DNA from: Desulfovibrio sp.
GTDB lineage: Bacteria; Desulfobacterota; Desulfovibrionia; Desulfovibrionales; Desulfovibrionaceae
Direction of reading: 5' to 3'
NCBI GenBank assembly: GCA_031273845.1
Contig: JAISRC010000037.1
Location: 1 to 48,230 of the forward strand
DNA: 48,230 nt
Part shown: positions 1 to 12,128 of the stretch, one piece after another
How positions within the stretch are numbered: the stretch's first letter is position 1
Layout of the letters: every line of letters starts with the position of its first letter
Position numbers and translations under genes: made by a program
Notes under the pieces: generated by a model
Databases searched by the model: none
Seen by the model: only the letters and a program-made list of their open reading frames with translations
What the model was told of the DNA's origin: nothing

Positions 1-184
1 GCCCGGACGATCCGAAGGATAGAGTATTTATTACTGTAAAATCAATGTCTTGAAATGAAAGCCATGTCTTGCTTCGTGGTGGAAGCACCAACCACGCTAT
101 AAATCTCCGGAGCTTAGGCTGATAAGGGGAACGGCGAGCTGAAAAATCGCTGTTGCCTGTCCGAACAGGGGGGGGACCGCCTCT

Positions 185-1570
185 CTATTCGGCATCACCG
201 CCGTCAATCATCCCGTAGCGCGTCATTTTCGCCAGCAGGGTTTTTCTGGTCACGCCGAGCCGTTTGGCGGCTTCGGTCTTGTTCCCGCCGCAGTTTTTCA
301 TGGTTTCCAAAATCACGATTTTTTCCGCGGCTTCAAGGGAAAGCCCGGCCAAAGCCCGATGTCCGTTTGCAGTTCCGTCCGCGGATTCGCCGGCCGCTGA
401 GGGAGGCAGTTCCCGTTCCGTCACATATTCGCCCACAAGCAAGACTACCGAGCGCTCCACCGCGTTTTCCAGTTCCCGAATATTGCCGGGCCAGGAATAT
501 TTCATCATCCGGTGCATGGCTTCGGAGGTGAAACCCTTGACCGTCTTGTTGTTCCGGGCCGCAAAACGTTGCAGAAAAGACGCCGCCAGAAGCGGCACGT
601 CCTCCGTCCGGTCCCGCAGGGGCGGGATGGTCAGGGTGACGACATTGAGCCGGAAAAACAAATCCCGGCGGAATCGGCCCGCCTTGACCTCCTCCTGCAA
701 ATCCTTGTTGGTCGCGGCCACGATGCGCACATCCACCCGGATTTTCCGGTCGCCGCCCACGCGCCGGAACTCCCGCTCCTGGATGACGCGCAACAGCTTG
801 ACCTGCATGGCCGGTGATATCTCCCCGATTTCATCCAGAAAGATCGTACCCTTGTCGGCTTGGGCGAACAAGCCTTCCCGCCGCCTGTCCGCGCCGGTAA
901 ACGCGCCTTTCTCATGTCCGAAAAGCTCGGATTCCAGCAGGTTTTCCGAGAGCGCCGCGCAGTTTACGGCCACGAACGGCCCTTTCTTGTGCAAACCGTT
1001 AGCGTGGACGGCCTTGGCAAAAAGTTCCTTGCCGGTGCCCGATTCGCCGTAAATCAGCACGGTTGCCTCCGAAGGCGCCACCATGGCCAGGGTTTCCAGC
1101 ACCTTGCGCATGGCCGGGCTTGTGCCGATAATGCCCGCGTTGTCGAAGGAGTGTCCAAGCTGCTCCCGGAGCATCCGATTTTCCCGGCGAAGATCGGCGT
1201 GGTTCAAGGCGCGCTCCAGGGTCAGGCGAAACTCGTCGAAATCCGGAGGCTTGGGCAGATAGTCATAGGCCCCGGTCTTAATGGCTTCCACGGCGTTTTC
1301 CACATTGGAATAGGCGGTCATTATCAGGACGGGGACAGCCGGATTGCAGACCCTGATTTCCCTCAGTGCCTCAATGCCGGTCATCCCGGGCATCTGCACG
1401 TCCATAAGAACAAGGTCGTAAGGCCGGGCCCTGACCAGAGCCACGGCCTCCGCGCCGCTCCCGGCCTCGTCCGCCCCGGCTCCCCATTCGGCAAGCAATG
1501 TATGCAGCATGGTACGGTGTCCGGCATCGTCATCGACAATCAGGATACGGGCTCGGGCTAGGCCGGTCAT
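185..1570 (-). CDS. zraR: sigma-54-dependent response regulator (NtrC/ZraR type)
   Basis: Receiver domain (ILIVDDD...VLMDVQMPGMTG), AAA+ sigma-54 domain (GESGTGKE, ELFGHEKGAFTGA), C-terminal Fis HTH; adjacent to histidine kinase and ZraP-like gene. Confidence 0.9.
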   Translation of the reverse strand: MTGLARARILIVDDDAGHRTMLHTLLAEWGAGADEAGSGAEAVALVRARPYDLVLMDVQMPGMTGIEALREIRVCNPAVPVLIMTAYSNVENAVEAIKTGAYDYLPKPPDFDEFRLTLERALNHADLRRENRMLREQLGHSFDNAGIIGTSPAMRKVLETLAMVAPSEATVLIYGESGTGKELFAKAVHANGLHKKGPFVAVNCAALSENLLESELFGHEKGAFTGADRRREGLFAQADKGTIFLDEIGEISPAMQVKLLRVIQEREFRRVGGDRKIRVDVRIVAATNKDLQEEVKAGRFRRDLFFRLNVVTLTIPPLRDRTEDVPLLAASFLQRFAARNNKTVKGFTSEAMHRMMKYSWPGNIRELENAVERSVVLLVGEYVTERELPPSAAGESADGTANGHRALAGLSLEAAEKIVILETMKNCGGNKTEAAKRLGVTRKTLLAKMTRYGMIDGGDAE

Positions 1571-1573
1571 AAT

Positions 1574-3337
1574 TTACCCCTGTCCGGCAACTGTTGCGGG
1601 AAACAGCAGCGTGAACGCTGTGCCCCGGCCGGGAACGCTGTCCACCTTGATTTCACAGCCGTGCTCCTCAAGAATGTTGAGGACAACAGCCAGTCCAAGG
1701 CCGGTTCCTGCGGGCTTGGTCGTGTAATAGGGCGTAAATATGTTTTCAAGCACGTCCGGGGTCATGCCGCTGCCGGTGTCGCGGACGCCGACGCTGACCA
1801 CCGCAGGTGAACCGCCTGCCGCGGATGCGGAAACGCTCAGTTTCCCTCCGTGGTCCATAGCCTGGACGGCGTTGATGAAGAGGTTGAGAAAGACCTGGGT
1901 CAAACGCTCAAAATCCATGCGGATTGCGGGAAGATCGGACGAAGCCGTGAATGTCGTTTCGATGCCTTTTTTCCCGGTGTCGTCTTCGGCCAGGCGCATG
2001 GCCCGCTTGATGACTTCCCGGATATCGCCTTCTTTGAGCGTCAGCGGCGAAGGCCGGGCAAATTCGAGCAGTTCGGTCACAACCCGGTTCAGGCGGTCCG
2101 TTTCCTCCATCATGGTGAAAGCGACTTCCCTGTCGCCTCCGGCCGGCATTTTCTCTGCGAAAAAGCGGGCAAATCCCTTGATGGAACTCAACGGGTTACG
2201 AATTTCGTGCGCTACTCTCGCGGCCATATGCCCCAGAGCGGACAGCCTTTCACTGCGTCGCAGTTGTTCCTGCACCCGCTTTCTTTCCCGGATGTCTTCA
2301 ACCAGATAGAGGTAGCCCAGACGCACGTTTTCATCGTTGACTATCCTGGAGGCGGAAACGCTGACCGGAATGCTTTCTCCGTCCGCAGCCGCAAAGGAGT
2401 ATTCCCGCTCATGCACCGGCAGCCCGCTTTCGACAAGGGCGGTAATGGATTCCCAGGGAATGCCGGCCAGAACGTGAAGCGGCATGCCTTCCAGCCGCTC
2501 TCCCGGCACGCCGAAGAGGCGGGAGGCCGCGCTGTTGACCAGAGTGATCCGGTTGTTTTCGTCGGCTGTGACCAGGCCGCTCGGCATGCCGGTGACGACT
2601 TCCGAGGCAAAGGCGTTGGTGTCCTGCAACAAACGGCGGGAGAGCCGGTAGTTCTGCGCCCAGAACAGCGAGATAAAGCCGCCGAGGGCCAGCAGACCCA
2701 CGATGACGCCGGTGACGGCCGTGTTGCGGAAATCTTCGGCCAAAGCCTCTTCAAAGGGAGCCATGTCCAGGCCGACGAAAATGAATAAATTGTCTCCCGC
2801 CTGCGCCTCAACGCTTTTCCGCGCGCCGTCCTGCCGGGAGTGCCCGTGCTTCATATGCCGGTGAAATCCGGGAAGAGGCGCGAAAATCCGATACACTTCA
2901 AAGACTTCCCTGCCGTCCGGCAGGACCGTGTTGCGCCGGCGGCTCTTGTCGCCGACGGCAAGGTCGGAAAGCACCTGCGGTTCATAAAAGATTTTTCCCG
3001 CATCTTCCCCGGAACCGGACGCGATGCGCCTGCCCGAGGCATCCGTAACCACCATGTAGACCACGCCCGCCTGTTTGGCTGTTTCCTCCACAATCGCCTG
3101 CACGTTCCGCGCCTCGCTGCGCATGCCCATGCCGGCGCGGGTTCCGGCCTCCACGGCCCAGATCAGCGCATCGCCCCTGTCCATGAGATTCTGCGACATG
3201 TGAGCCCGCTCACGCTGCGCGCTGCGCACGGCCAGAACGGTTATCGCTGGCGCCAAAATCAGCGCAATGCCGATGAGCATCCAGGGCGAGTAGCGGGCCG
3301 CGAAATTCATGCGCAGGCTTGGAAGAGATTGCAACAT
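1574..3337 (-). CDS. zraS: membrane sensor histidine kinase (ZraS type, PAS + HisKA + HATPase); start uncertain (ORF open to 3391)
   Basis: H-box GHMAARVAHEIRNPLSSIKGF, N-box LNLFINAVQAM, G-box DTGSGM / GTGLGLAV; TM segment near N-terminus; directly upstream of the response regulator. Confidence 0.88.
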   Translation of the reverse strand: MLQSLPSLRMNFAARYSPWMLIGIALILAPAITVLAVRSAQRERAHMSQNLMDRGDALIWAVEAGTRAGMGMRSEARNVQAIVEETAKQAGVVYMVVTDASGRRIASGSGEDAGKIFYEPQVLSDLAVGDKSRRRNTVLPDGREVFEVYRIFAPLPGFHRHMKHGHSRQDGARKSVEAQAGDNLFIFVGLDMAPFEEALAEDFRNTAVTGVIVGLLALGGFISLFWAQNYRLSRRLLQDTNAFASEVVTGMPSGLVTADENNRITLVNSAASRLFGVPGERLEGMPLHVLAGIPWESITALVESGLPVHEREYSFAAADGESIPVSVSASRIVNDENVRLGYLYLVEDIRERKRVQEQLRRSERLSALGHMAARVAHEIRNPLSSIKGFARFFAEKMPAGGDREVAFTMMEETDRLNRVVTELLEFARPSPLTLKEGDIREVIKRAMRLAEDDTGKKGIETTFTASSDLPAIRMDFERLTQVFLNLFINAVQAMDHGGKLSVSASAAGGSPAVVSVGVRDTGSGMTPDVLENIFTPYYTTKPAGTGLGLAVVLNILEEHGCEIKVDSVPGRGTAFTLLFPATVAGQG

Positions 3338-3462
3338 TCCCGCATGGCTCCTTTCTGAAGGAAGGGGTTGCGGGAAAAGTGCCCCCGGCAAGGCAGGAAG
3401 TCAACGGAAATCTCCCCTGAAGGGAGAACTTTCAGACTGCAAAGGTGGTAATGTATACTTTT

Positions 3463-3500
3463 TACCCGTTGCGTCCGGGCGCGGTGGGTAAACTCTACCC
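3463..3500 (+). promoter_or_regulatory. candidate enhancer (UAS) half-sites TACCC / GGGTA-N5-TACCC upstream of sigma-54 promoter
   Basis: TACCC 3463-3467, GGGTA 3486-3490, TACCC 3496-3500; about 75-115 bp upstream of the -24/-12 element. Confidence 0.4.
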
Positions 3501-3575
3501 GCGAGCCGGGCGTTCCGCATGGTACAAGACAAAATAATATATGTAAATTCAGTATATTAAAATAAACAACAAAAT

Positions 3576-3591
3576 TGGCACGCTTTCGGCA
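3576..3591 (+). promoter_or_regulatory. sigma-54 (-24/-12) promoter for zraP-like gene
   Basis: TGGCACGCTTTCGGCA, GG/GC spacing matches TGGCACG-N4-TTGC consensus. Confidence 0.75.
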
Positions 3592-3674
3592 ATACTCACG
3601 GCGGGTAGGCTGTGAGCGGACGCAAGTGAAACCGGGCCGCGCCGACGGCGGGAAGGCCGGATTGTAAGCAGCCG

Positions 3675-3740
<66 letters not shown>

Positions 3741-3762
3741 GACTTATCTCAGGAGAATTCAG

Positions 3763-4182
3763 ATGAAAAAGACACGTATGTTACTTATGGCAGCGGCTCT
3801 TTGCACGGTCGGCGTATTCGGTGCAACCGGCACGGCCGGTGCATGGGCCGGCATGCACGGCGGCGGGCATCCCTACCGGTCCGCCATGTCGCCTGAAGCG
3901 CAGGCAGTTATGCAAAAGCACATGGAAGCAGCGGCTCCGCTCAGACAACAATTGTTCGCCAAGCAGGCCGAACTTGACGCCAAAATCGCCTCCGGCGCGG
4001 GCGATGCGGAAGTCGGTTCCGTCACCAAAGAAATCAACAGGCTGAGCGCCGAGCTGAATGAAGCCCAAGTGCAGATGCGCCGGGAAACGGCTGGACCGGG
4101 CATGCCTTACGGCGGGGCGGAGGGCTATGGTCACCGCGGCGGCATGGGCCACGGCCGAGGTTCCGGCGGTTGTTGGTGGTAA
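3763..4182 (+). CDS. zraP: ZraP-like periplasmic zinc-resistance/chaperone protein
   Basis: Signal peptide, MSPEAQAVMQKHMEAAAPLRQQLFAKQAELDA..., His/Gly-rich C-terminus; divergent from zraSR. Confidence 0.85.
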   Translation: MKKTRMLLMAAALCTVGVFGATGTAGAWAGMHGGGHPYRSAMSPEAQAVMQKHMEAAAPLRQQLFAKQAELDAKIASGAGDAEVGSVTKEINRLSAELNEAQVQMRRETAGPGMPYGGAEGYGHRGGMGHGRGSGGCWW

Positions 4183-4238
4183 TTCCGATTCCGAATAAAA
4201 AATGATTTTTGATTCGGAATTGGAAAACATGGCAGAAT

Positions 4239-4269
4239 GCCTCCGGAAATGCAAAGCATTTCCGGAGGC
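4239..4269 (+). terminator. stem-loop downstream of zraP-like gene
   Basis: Perfect 14-bp inverted repeat GCCTCCGGAAATGC-AAA-GCATTTCCGGAGGC. Confidence 0.6.
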
Positions 4270-4282
4270 AAGGCACAACAAT

Positions 4283-4305
4283 TAGAGCATTTCAAAGTTG
4301 AGAAT
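4283..4305. repeat. dispersed palindromic repeat (AGAGCATTTCAAAGTTGA...)
   Basis: Variant of AGAGCATTTTCAACGTTGAAATGCTCT also seen at 4469, 7033, 15475, 16160, 16262. Confidence 0.6.
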
Positions 4306-4314
4306 ACCCTGAAA

Positions 4315-4421
4315 GGCATGGATTGCCGCGCGGCTTCGCCGGTCGCAATGACAACTCATCGGCATTCATGACAACTTTCTGTCATTCCGAGGGCCGCTTG
4401 CGGCCCGTGGGAATCCATGCC
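4315..4421. repeat. intergenic inverted-repeat element (GGCATGGATT...AATCCATGCC)
   Basis: Terminal 10-bp inverted repeats with GC-rich internal hairpins (tcgcaatgac / gtcattccga). Confidence 0.55.
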
Positions 4422-4468
4422 TTTTGCCTTCAAAATTTTCCCCGCGTTTTCTGCTCCTGTGCGGCCAT

Positions 4469-4495
4469 AGAGCATTTTCAACGTTGAAATGCTTT
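4469..4495. repeat. dispersed palindromic repeat AGAGCATTTTCAACGTTGAAATGCTTT
   Basis: Near-perfect 27-nt palindrome; family members elsewhere in window. Confidence 0.7.
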
Positions 4496-4643
4496 AACAT
4501 AAATCGTCACTTTCAGCGATCCCCTTTCGGGGATTAAATCAGCGTTTCCCTAAAATTTCCGGCGGCCTTTTGCGGTTGTCATTTGTGCGGGCTTGTTTTA
4601 TCGTTCCTCCCACGCCGCGTTATACGGGCGCAGGGAGGTCCTC

Positions 4644-5690
4644 ATGTCCGGAACATACACTGTGGCTGTGGCGGGCGCAACAGGCGCCGTCGGCCGTGAA
4701 ATGCTCAATATCCTTGAAGAGCGCAATTTCCCCGCATCCAAAATCATAGCCTTGGCCTCGTCCCGCTCCGCAGGCATGAAACTGCCCTTCAAGGGCGCCG
4801 AGCTTACCGTTGCCGAGTTGCGCGAAGACTCCTTTCAGTGCGTGGACCTGGCCCTTTTCTCCGCCGGCGGCGGCACTTCGGAAAAATTCGCCCCGCACGC
4901 CGTCAAATGCGGCTGTGTTGTGGTGGACAACTCCAGCGCCTGGCGCATGGATGACCGTTGCCCCCTGGTGGTGCCGGAAGTCAATGCCCATGCCCTCGCC
5001 GGACATCGCGGCATCATAGCCAACCCCAACTGTTCCACCATACAGATGGTGCTGGCGCTGCACCCCCTGCGCAAAGCCGCGCCGATCCGCCGCGTGGTCG
5101 TTTCCACCTATCAGGCCGTGTCGGGCACGGGGCAAAAGGCCGTGGAGGAACTGGACCGTCAGATACGGCGCATGTTCAACATGGAAGAACCCGAAGTATC
5201 GGTCTACCCGCACCGCATAGCCTTCAACTGCCTGCCGCACATAGACGTCTTTCTGGAGAACGGCTACACCAAAGAAGAAATGAAAATGACCAAAGAAACA
5301 GTCAAGATCATGGAAGACCCGAAGATCAGGGTGACGGCCACCACCGTGCGCGTACCCGTTTTTTACGGTCACTCCGAAGCCGTGAACGTGGAATTCGAAC
5401 GCCCCCTGAGCGTTGCGGCGGCCAGAGCCGCTCTGGACAAGGCCGAGGGAGTCGTCGTCCTCGACGATCCCGCGCGGAAAATCTATCCCATGCCCATAGA
5501 CGCGGCCGGCAAGGACGAAGTCTTCGTGGGCCGCATCCGGCAGGACGAGTCCTGCGACAATGCCCTGAACCTGTGGGTGGTGGGCGACAATATCCGCAAA
5601 GGGGCTGCCCTGAACGCGGTGCAGATTGCGGAATGTCTGGTCCGGGACGGTCTGACGCGCATCGCGGACAAGGGGACATTCCTGCGTTGA
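4644..5690 (+). CDS. asd: aspartate-semialdehyde dehydrogenase
   Basis: VAVAGATGAVGREML, NPNCSTIQMV active-site Cys, HRIAFNCLPHID; RBS ggagg before ATG 4644. Confidence 0.93.
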   Translation: MSGTYTVAVAGATGAVGREMLNILEERNFPASKIIALASSRSAGMKLPFKGAELTVAELREDSFQCVDLALFSAGGGTSEKFAPHAVKCGCVVVDNSSAWRMDDRCPLVVPEVNAHALAGHRGIIANPNCSTIQMVLALHPLRKAAPIRRVVVSTYQAVSGTGQKAVEELDRQIRRMFNMEEPEVSVYPHRIAFNCLPHIDVFLENGYTKEEMKMTKETVKIMEDPKIRVTATTVRVPVFYGHSEAVNVEFERPLSVAAARAALDKAEGVVVLDDPARKIYPMPIDAAGKDEVFVGRIRQDESCDNALNLWVVGDNIRKGAALNAVQIAECLVRDGLTRIADKGTFLR

Positions 5691-5702
5691 GAGGCCGGCG
5701 CC

Positions 5703-6416
5703 GTGCCCGTTTACCGTCTGGCCGCCGAAAATACAGCTTTCCCCGACCCCTGCGAGGCGGAAGCGGACGGGTTGCTGGCCGCGGGCGGGGACCTTTCTCC
5801 GCCCCGTCTGCTGGAAGCTTACAAACGCGGCATTTTCCCTTGGCACACCTTGGGAAATATGCCCCTCTGGTGGACGCCCGACCCCCGTTGCATCCTGTTG
5901 CCCGAAGAGTTGCGCATGCCCCGTTCCCTGAAACGCGCCCTGCGCGCGGAACCTTTTATATTCCGTTTCGACACGGCCTTCTCCGAGGTCATCAGGGCCT
6001 GCGCCGAGCCGCGCAAAGGACAGGCGGGCACCTGGCTCTCGCCGGACATGATCGCAGCTTACGAGCGCATGCATCGGCTCGGTCTGGCCCATTCCGTCGA
6101 GGCCCTGCGGGACGGGCGTACGGCAGGGGGACTGTACGGTCTGGCCTTGGGAGGGGTCTTTTTCGGGGAATCCATGTTCCACCGCGAGGCCGACGCCTCC
6201 AAGGCGGCCTTCGTCTTCCTTGTGGGCGAACTGGCGAAAAACTCTTTCAGCCTTGTGGACTGCCAGCAGACGACGCCGCACATGCTGTGCTTCGGCGCAA
6301 AAGAAGTCTCCCGCGCGGAATTTATGGTCCGTCTGGCCGCCGGACTCAGACAGCCTACGCGCCGGGGTTCCTGGGCGCAGGGCATAGACAGCGCGTGCGC
6401 TCCCGCCGCAACCTGA
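5703..6416 (+). CDS. aat: leucyl/phenylalanyl-tRNA--protein transferase
   Basis: DGLLAAGGDLSPPRLLEAYKRGIFPW, WWTPDPRCIL, GLYGLALGGVFFGESMFH. Confidence 0.93.
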   Translation: MPVYRLAAENTAFPDPCEAEADGLLAAGGDLSPPRLLEAYKRGIFPWHTLGNMPLWWTPDPRCILLPEELRMPRSLKRALRAEPFIFRFDTAFSEVIRACAEPRKGQAGTWLSPDMIAAYERMHRLGLAHSVEALRDGRTAGGLYGLALGGVFFGESMFHREADASKAAFVFLVGELAKNSFSLVDCQQTTPHMLCFGAKEVSRAEFMVRLAAGLRQPTRRGSWAQGIDSACAPAAT

Positions 6417-6500
6417 ACGGCAGGAGCGCACGACTATGAAGTATCCGGCGCCGGCCGACGCGGACGCGGCAAAACTCCTGAAACGCAGGAGAGCACGGCC

Positions 6501-7061
6501 GTGACCCCCGCCCCTTCCGCGCTCTTTCTCATCGGCGGCCGATGCTCCGGCAAAAGCACCGTAGGCGCGGTCCTTGCCCGACTCCTCGCCCTGCCCCTGC
6601 GCGACACCGACCTGATGGTCGAGGAAGAAGCCGGACGCGACATAACAGCCGTCGTGCGGGAGGAGGGCTGGCCCGGCTTTCGCCGGCGCGAGTCGCGCGC
6701 CCTGGCCCGCGCCGCGCAGGCGGGCGGCGTCGTGGCCTGCGGGGGCGGGATTGTTCTCGCGGAAGAAAATCGCGTTCTGATGCGCGCTTCGGGCCTTGTT
6801 TTCTATCTTGCCGCGCCTGTGCAAAGTCTGTGTGAACGTATGGCCGGCAGCAAAAACCTTTCCGCCCGTCCCTCCCTGACAGGAATCGACCCCCTGGCGG
6901 AAATCGCGGCCGTCATGGCCGAACGCGAAGCGCTTTACCGCGGATGCGCCCACCATGTTCTGGACGCGACGCGAACGGCGGAACAGACGGCGCGCGCCGT
7001 CGCGCTGATCCGGCACAGAGCCGGAGCGGATCAGAACATTTTCAAAGTTGAAATGCTCTAA
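6501..7061 (+). CDS. aroK: shikimate kinase
   Basis: GGRCSGKSTVGAVLA Walker A, DTDLMVEEEAGRDI, VVACGGGIVL; C-terminus encoded by dispersed palindrome. Confidence 0.85.
   Translation: MTPAPSALFLIGGRCSGKSTVGAVLARLLALPLRDTDLMVEEEAGRDITAVVREEGWPGFRRRESRALARAAQAGGVVACGGGIVLAEENRVLMRASGLVFYLAAPVQSLCERMAGSKNLSARPSLTGIDPLAEIAAVMAEREALYRGCAHHVLDATRTAEQTARAVALIRHRAGADQNIFKVEML
7033..7059. repeat. dispersed palindromic repeat AGAACATTTTCAAAGTTGAAATGCTCT overlapping the end of the shikimate kinase gene
   Basis: Same family as 4469-4495. Confidence 0.7.
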
Positions 7062-7143
7062 AAAATACTTGATTTTGACAATCATATTCAATAAAAGGTA
7101 ATTCGGTGCCGGAGGGGCGGGGGCGATAAAACGGGAACACATT

Positions 7144-9702
<2,559 letters not shown>

Positions 9703-9775
9703 TGTCCCTTGCCGGGACCGGCTTTTCATGCAGCAGACCGCGTAATTCGATTTCCGCTGCGGAAGGGAAATTTTG

Positions 9776-10759
9776 ATGAAGATTACGGTTGCGGGCGGCG
9801 GCAGTTGGGGTACGGCTCTGGCCAACCTGACCGCAGCCAAGGGTTTCCCGACGACATTGCTGGTGCGCGACCCGGAAATTGCGCGCGCGGTCAATGAGCG
9901 GCGCGAAAACCCGCGCTATCTTCCGGGGCTTCCCCTGGACCGGCGGCTCCGCGCCTCCGTATCTCCGGCGGAAGCTCTGGCCGGAACCGATGTGTTTGTG
10001 TCGGCCGTGCCCTGCCAAAACATGCGTCACGCGCTGGAAAACATTGCCCCCTTGTTGCCGGCCGGCGCCGTGCCGGTCTGCGTGAGCAAGGGCATTGAAA
10101 CGGCCTCTTTGAAACGCATGTCCGAGGTGACGGCGGAAATTCTGCCTGCCCAGGCCGTGCGCTATGCCGTTCTTTCCGGCCCCTCCTTCGCCGCCGAGGT
10201 AATGCGCGAAAAACCCACCGCTGTTGTCCTGGGCAGCGCCGATGCCGATGTGCGGGAACGCCTGCGCGAGGCTTATTCCTGCGGATTCTTCCGGGTCTAT
10301 TCCGGCTCCGATGTGGCCGGCATTGAATTGGGCGGAGCGATCAAGAACGTCATGGCCATAGCCGCGGGGCTCAGCGACGGCATGGGATTCGGGTACAACG
10401 CGCGGGCCGCGCTGATCGCGCGCGGTCTGGCGGAGATGATCCGCCTGGGCGAGGCGATGGGGGCGCGGGCGGCGACCTTTATGGGACTGTCCGGCCTCGG
10501 GGATCTGGTGCTGACCTGCACCGGAGACCTCTCCCGCAACCGGCAGGTCGGTCTGAGGCTTGCCGCCGGCGAAGGGCCGGCGGGAGCGGGCATCAACATG
10601 ACGGCTGAAGGGGTGAAAACCACTGAAGCGGTGTTGCGTCTGGCTGCGATCCACGGGGTAGACATGCCCGTTGCCGAGGCGGTAGGACGTATCCTGGACG
10701 GGGAGTTTCCCCCGGCATCGGCGCGGGAGCTGATGCACAGGGCCTTGCGCGACGAGTAG
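9776..10759 (+). CDS. gpsA: glycerol-3-phosphate dehydrogenase [NAD(P)+]
   Basis: MKITVAGGGSWGTALANL, GPSFAAEV, GLGDLVLTCTGDLSRNRQVG. Confidence 0.94.
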   Translation: MKITVAGGGSWGTALANLTAAKGFPTTLLVRDPEIARAVNERRENPRYLPGLPLDRRLRASVSPAEALAGTDVFVSAVPCQNMRHALENIAPLLPAGAVPVCVSKGIETASLKRMSEVTAEILPAQAVRYAVLSGPSFAAEVMREKPTAVVLGSADADVRERLREAYSCGFFRVYSGSDVAGIELGGAIKNVMAIAAGLSDGMGFGYNARAALIARGLAEMIRLGEAMGARAATFMGLSGLGDLVLTCTGDLSRNRQVGLRLAAGEGPAGAGINMTAEGVKTTEAVLRLAAIHGVDMPVAEAVGRILDGEFPPASARELMHRALRDE

Positions 10760-10774
10760 TGCGCTTGCCGCTTC

Positions 10775-10796
10775 AAAACCGCGTCCATGCGGTTTT
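10775..10796 (+). terminator. intrinsic terminator after gpsA
   Basis: AAAACCGC-gtccat-GCGGTTTT. Confidence 0.65.
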
Positions 10797-10898
10797 ACAG
10801 TAACCGACCCGGCGGGTTACTTCCATTTTTCATTATCGAAAAAAAACGGCTTGATCCGCCGGTTACGGCATAAACAGCAAAATCAACTGAGGCAACAT

Positions 10899-11960
10899 AT
10901 GAAAATCACTGCTGCTCTTGAAAGTGATTCGGGTATGTTCATCATGGAAGAACTTGATCTGGAAGACCCGAGGAATGACGAGGTTCTTGTGAAAGTGGCC
11001 GCCTGCGGCGTTTGTCATACGGATATGGTCATGCGCGGGAGGCATTACCTGTTGGGGCATGAAACAAGTGGGACTGTCGTAAAAAGCGGTAAAAAAGTTA
11101 GAGCTTTCAAGCCGGGCGACCGGGTTGTCGTTGCTTATACATATTGTGGTAAATGCAGTGCCTGCAAAGATGATCGAACTTATGAATGTGACTGTATTCA
11201 CCATTTTTTCGGCGGCGAACGTCCGGACGGCAGCACTCCTTTTTCCCTGAGCGGCAGACAGGTTTTCCCGTTGATGCGGCAGGGAGGTTTCAGCACATAT
11301 ACGGTCTGCCACGAAAAAGCTCTGACCAGAGCGGTTGGCGCTCTTGATCTCAAGTCGCTGGCACCTGTAGGATGCGGCGTAATGACAGGTGCAGGTTCTG
11401 TAATGAATTATCTTAAACCCGAGAAAGGAAAACCGCTGGCTGTGTTCGGAACCGGTGCCGTCGGCCTGTCGGCGGTACTGGCAGCCGGAATATGCGGATG
11501 TAATCCGGTTATCGCAGTGGATAAAATTTCTACAAGGTTAAGTATGGCCTGTGAGTTTGGAGCCACACACTGCATAAATACCGGTGAAGTGGAAGACATC
11601 GCGGCATCCGTCAGGGATATATGCGGCGGTATAGATTACGGCTTTGATACATCGGGTAATCGACTATTGCTTGAGAGCTTACGGCCGGCTCTGAACAAGG
11701 GCGGAAAAGCCTGCGGCGTGGGTATCGGCGGCAGTATCAACTTCAGCAATAAAGAACGTAATGATGGAAAAACTTGGGGAAGCCCTGATACCGGATGGTC
11801 AGTTCCGCAAAAGTTCATTCCGTACCTTCTGTCCTTGCAGGAGGAAGGAAAGTTTCCCTTTGAAAAAATGATTCATTTTTATCCGTTCAATCAAATCAAT
11901 CAGGCATTCAAGGATGCAGAAGAAGGTAGAACAATCAAACCTGTGCTGGTTATGGAGTAA
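10899..11960 (+). CDS. Zn-dependent alcohol dehydrogenase (MDR family)
   Basis: CGVCHTDMVMRG, GHETSGTVV, CGKCSACKDDRTYEC structural Zn lobe, GTGAVGLSAV; ATG 10899 with upstream AGG. Confidence 0.88.
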   Translation: MKITAALESDSGMFIMEELDLEDPRNDEVLVKVAACGVCHTDMVMRGRHYLLGHETSGTVVKSGKKVRAFKPGDRVVVAYTYCGKCSACKDDRTYECDCIHHFFGGERPDGSTPFSLSGRQVFPLMRQGGFSTYTVCHEKALTRAVGALDLKSLAPVGCGVMTGAGSVMNYLKPEKGKPLAVFGTGAVGLSAVLAAGICGCNPVIAVDKISTRLSMACEFGATHCINTGEVEDIAASVRDICGGIDYGFDTSGNRLLLESLRPALNKGGKACGVGIGGSINFSNKERNDGKTWGSPDTGWSVPQKFIPYLLSLQEEGKFPFEKMIHFYPFNQINQAFKDAEEGRTIKPVLVME

Positions 11961-12058
11961 ACATTCAGCAATGGTGCCGGTCAGTTTGATTATGAGACGG
12001 CTTTTATAACATGAGAGGAGCCTCGCCTCCTTGAAACGCGCCATGTCCGGAGCGCATG

Positions 12059-12092
12059 AAAAACCGGCCGGGTCGTGTCCCGGCCGGTTTTT
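12059..12092. terminator. bidirectional terminator between adh and porin
   Basis: AAAAACCGGCCGGG-tcgtgt-CCCGGCCGGTTTTT. Confidence 0.8.
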
Positions 12093-12128
12093 CATTGTTG
12101 CAGTCTTTACTGCAATAAACGGAACGGA

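Noticed and set aside
4958-6439. 493-aa plus-strand ORF in alternate frame over asd/aat
   Set aside because: Out-of-frame Arg/Pro/Gly-rich shadow ORF.
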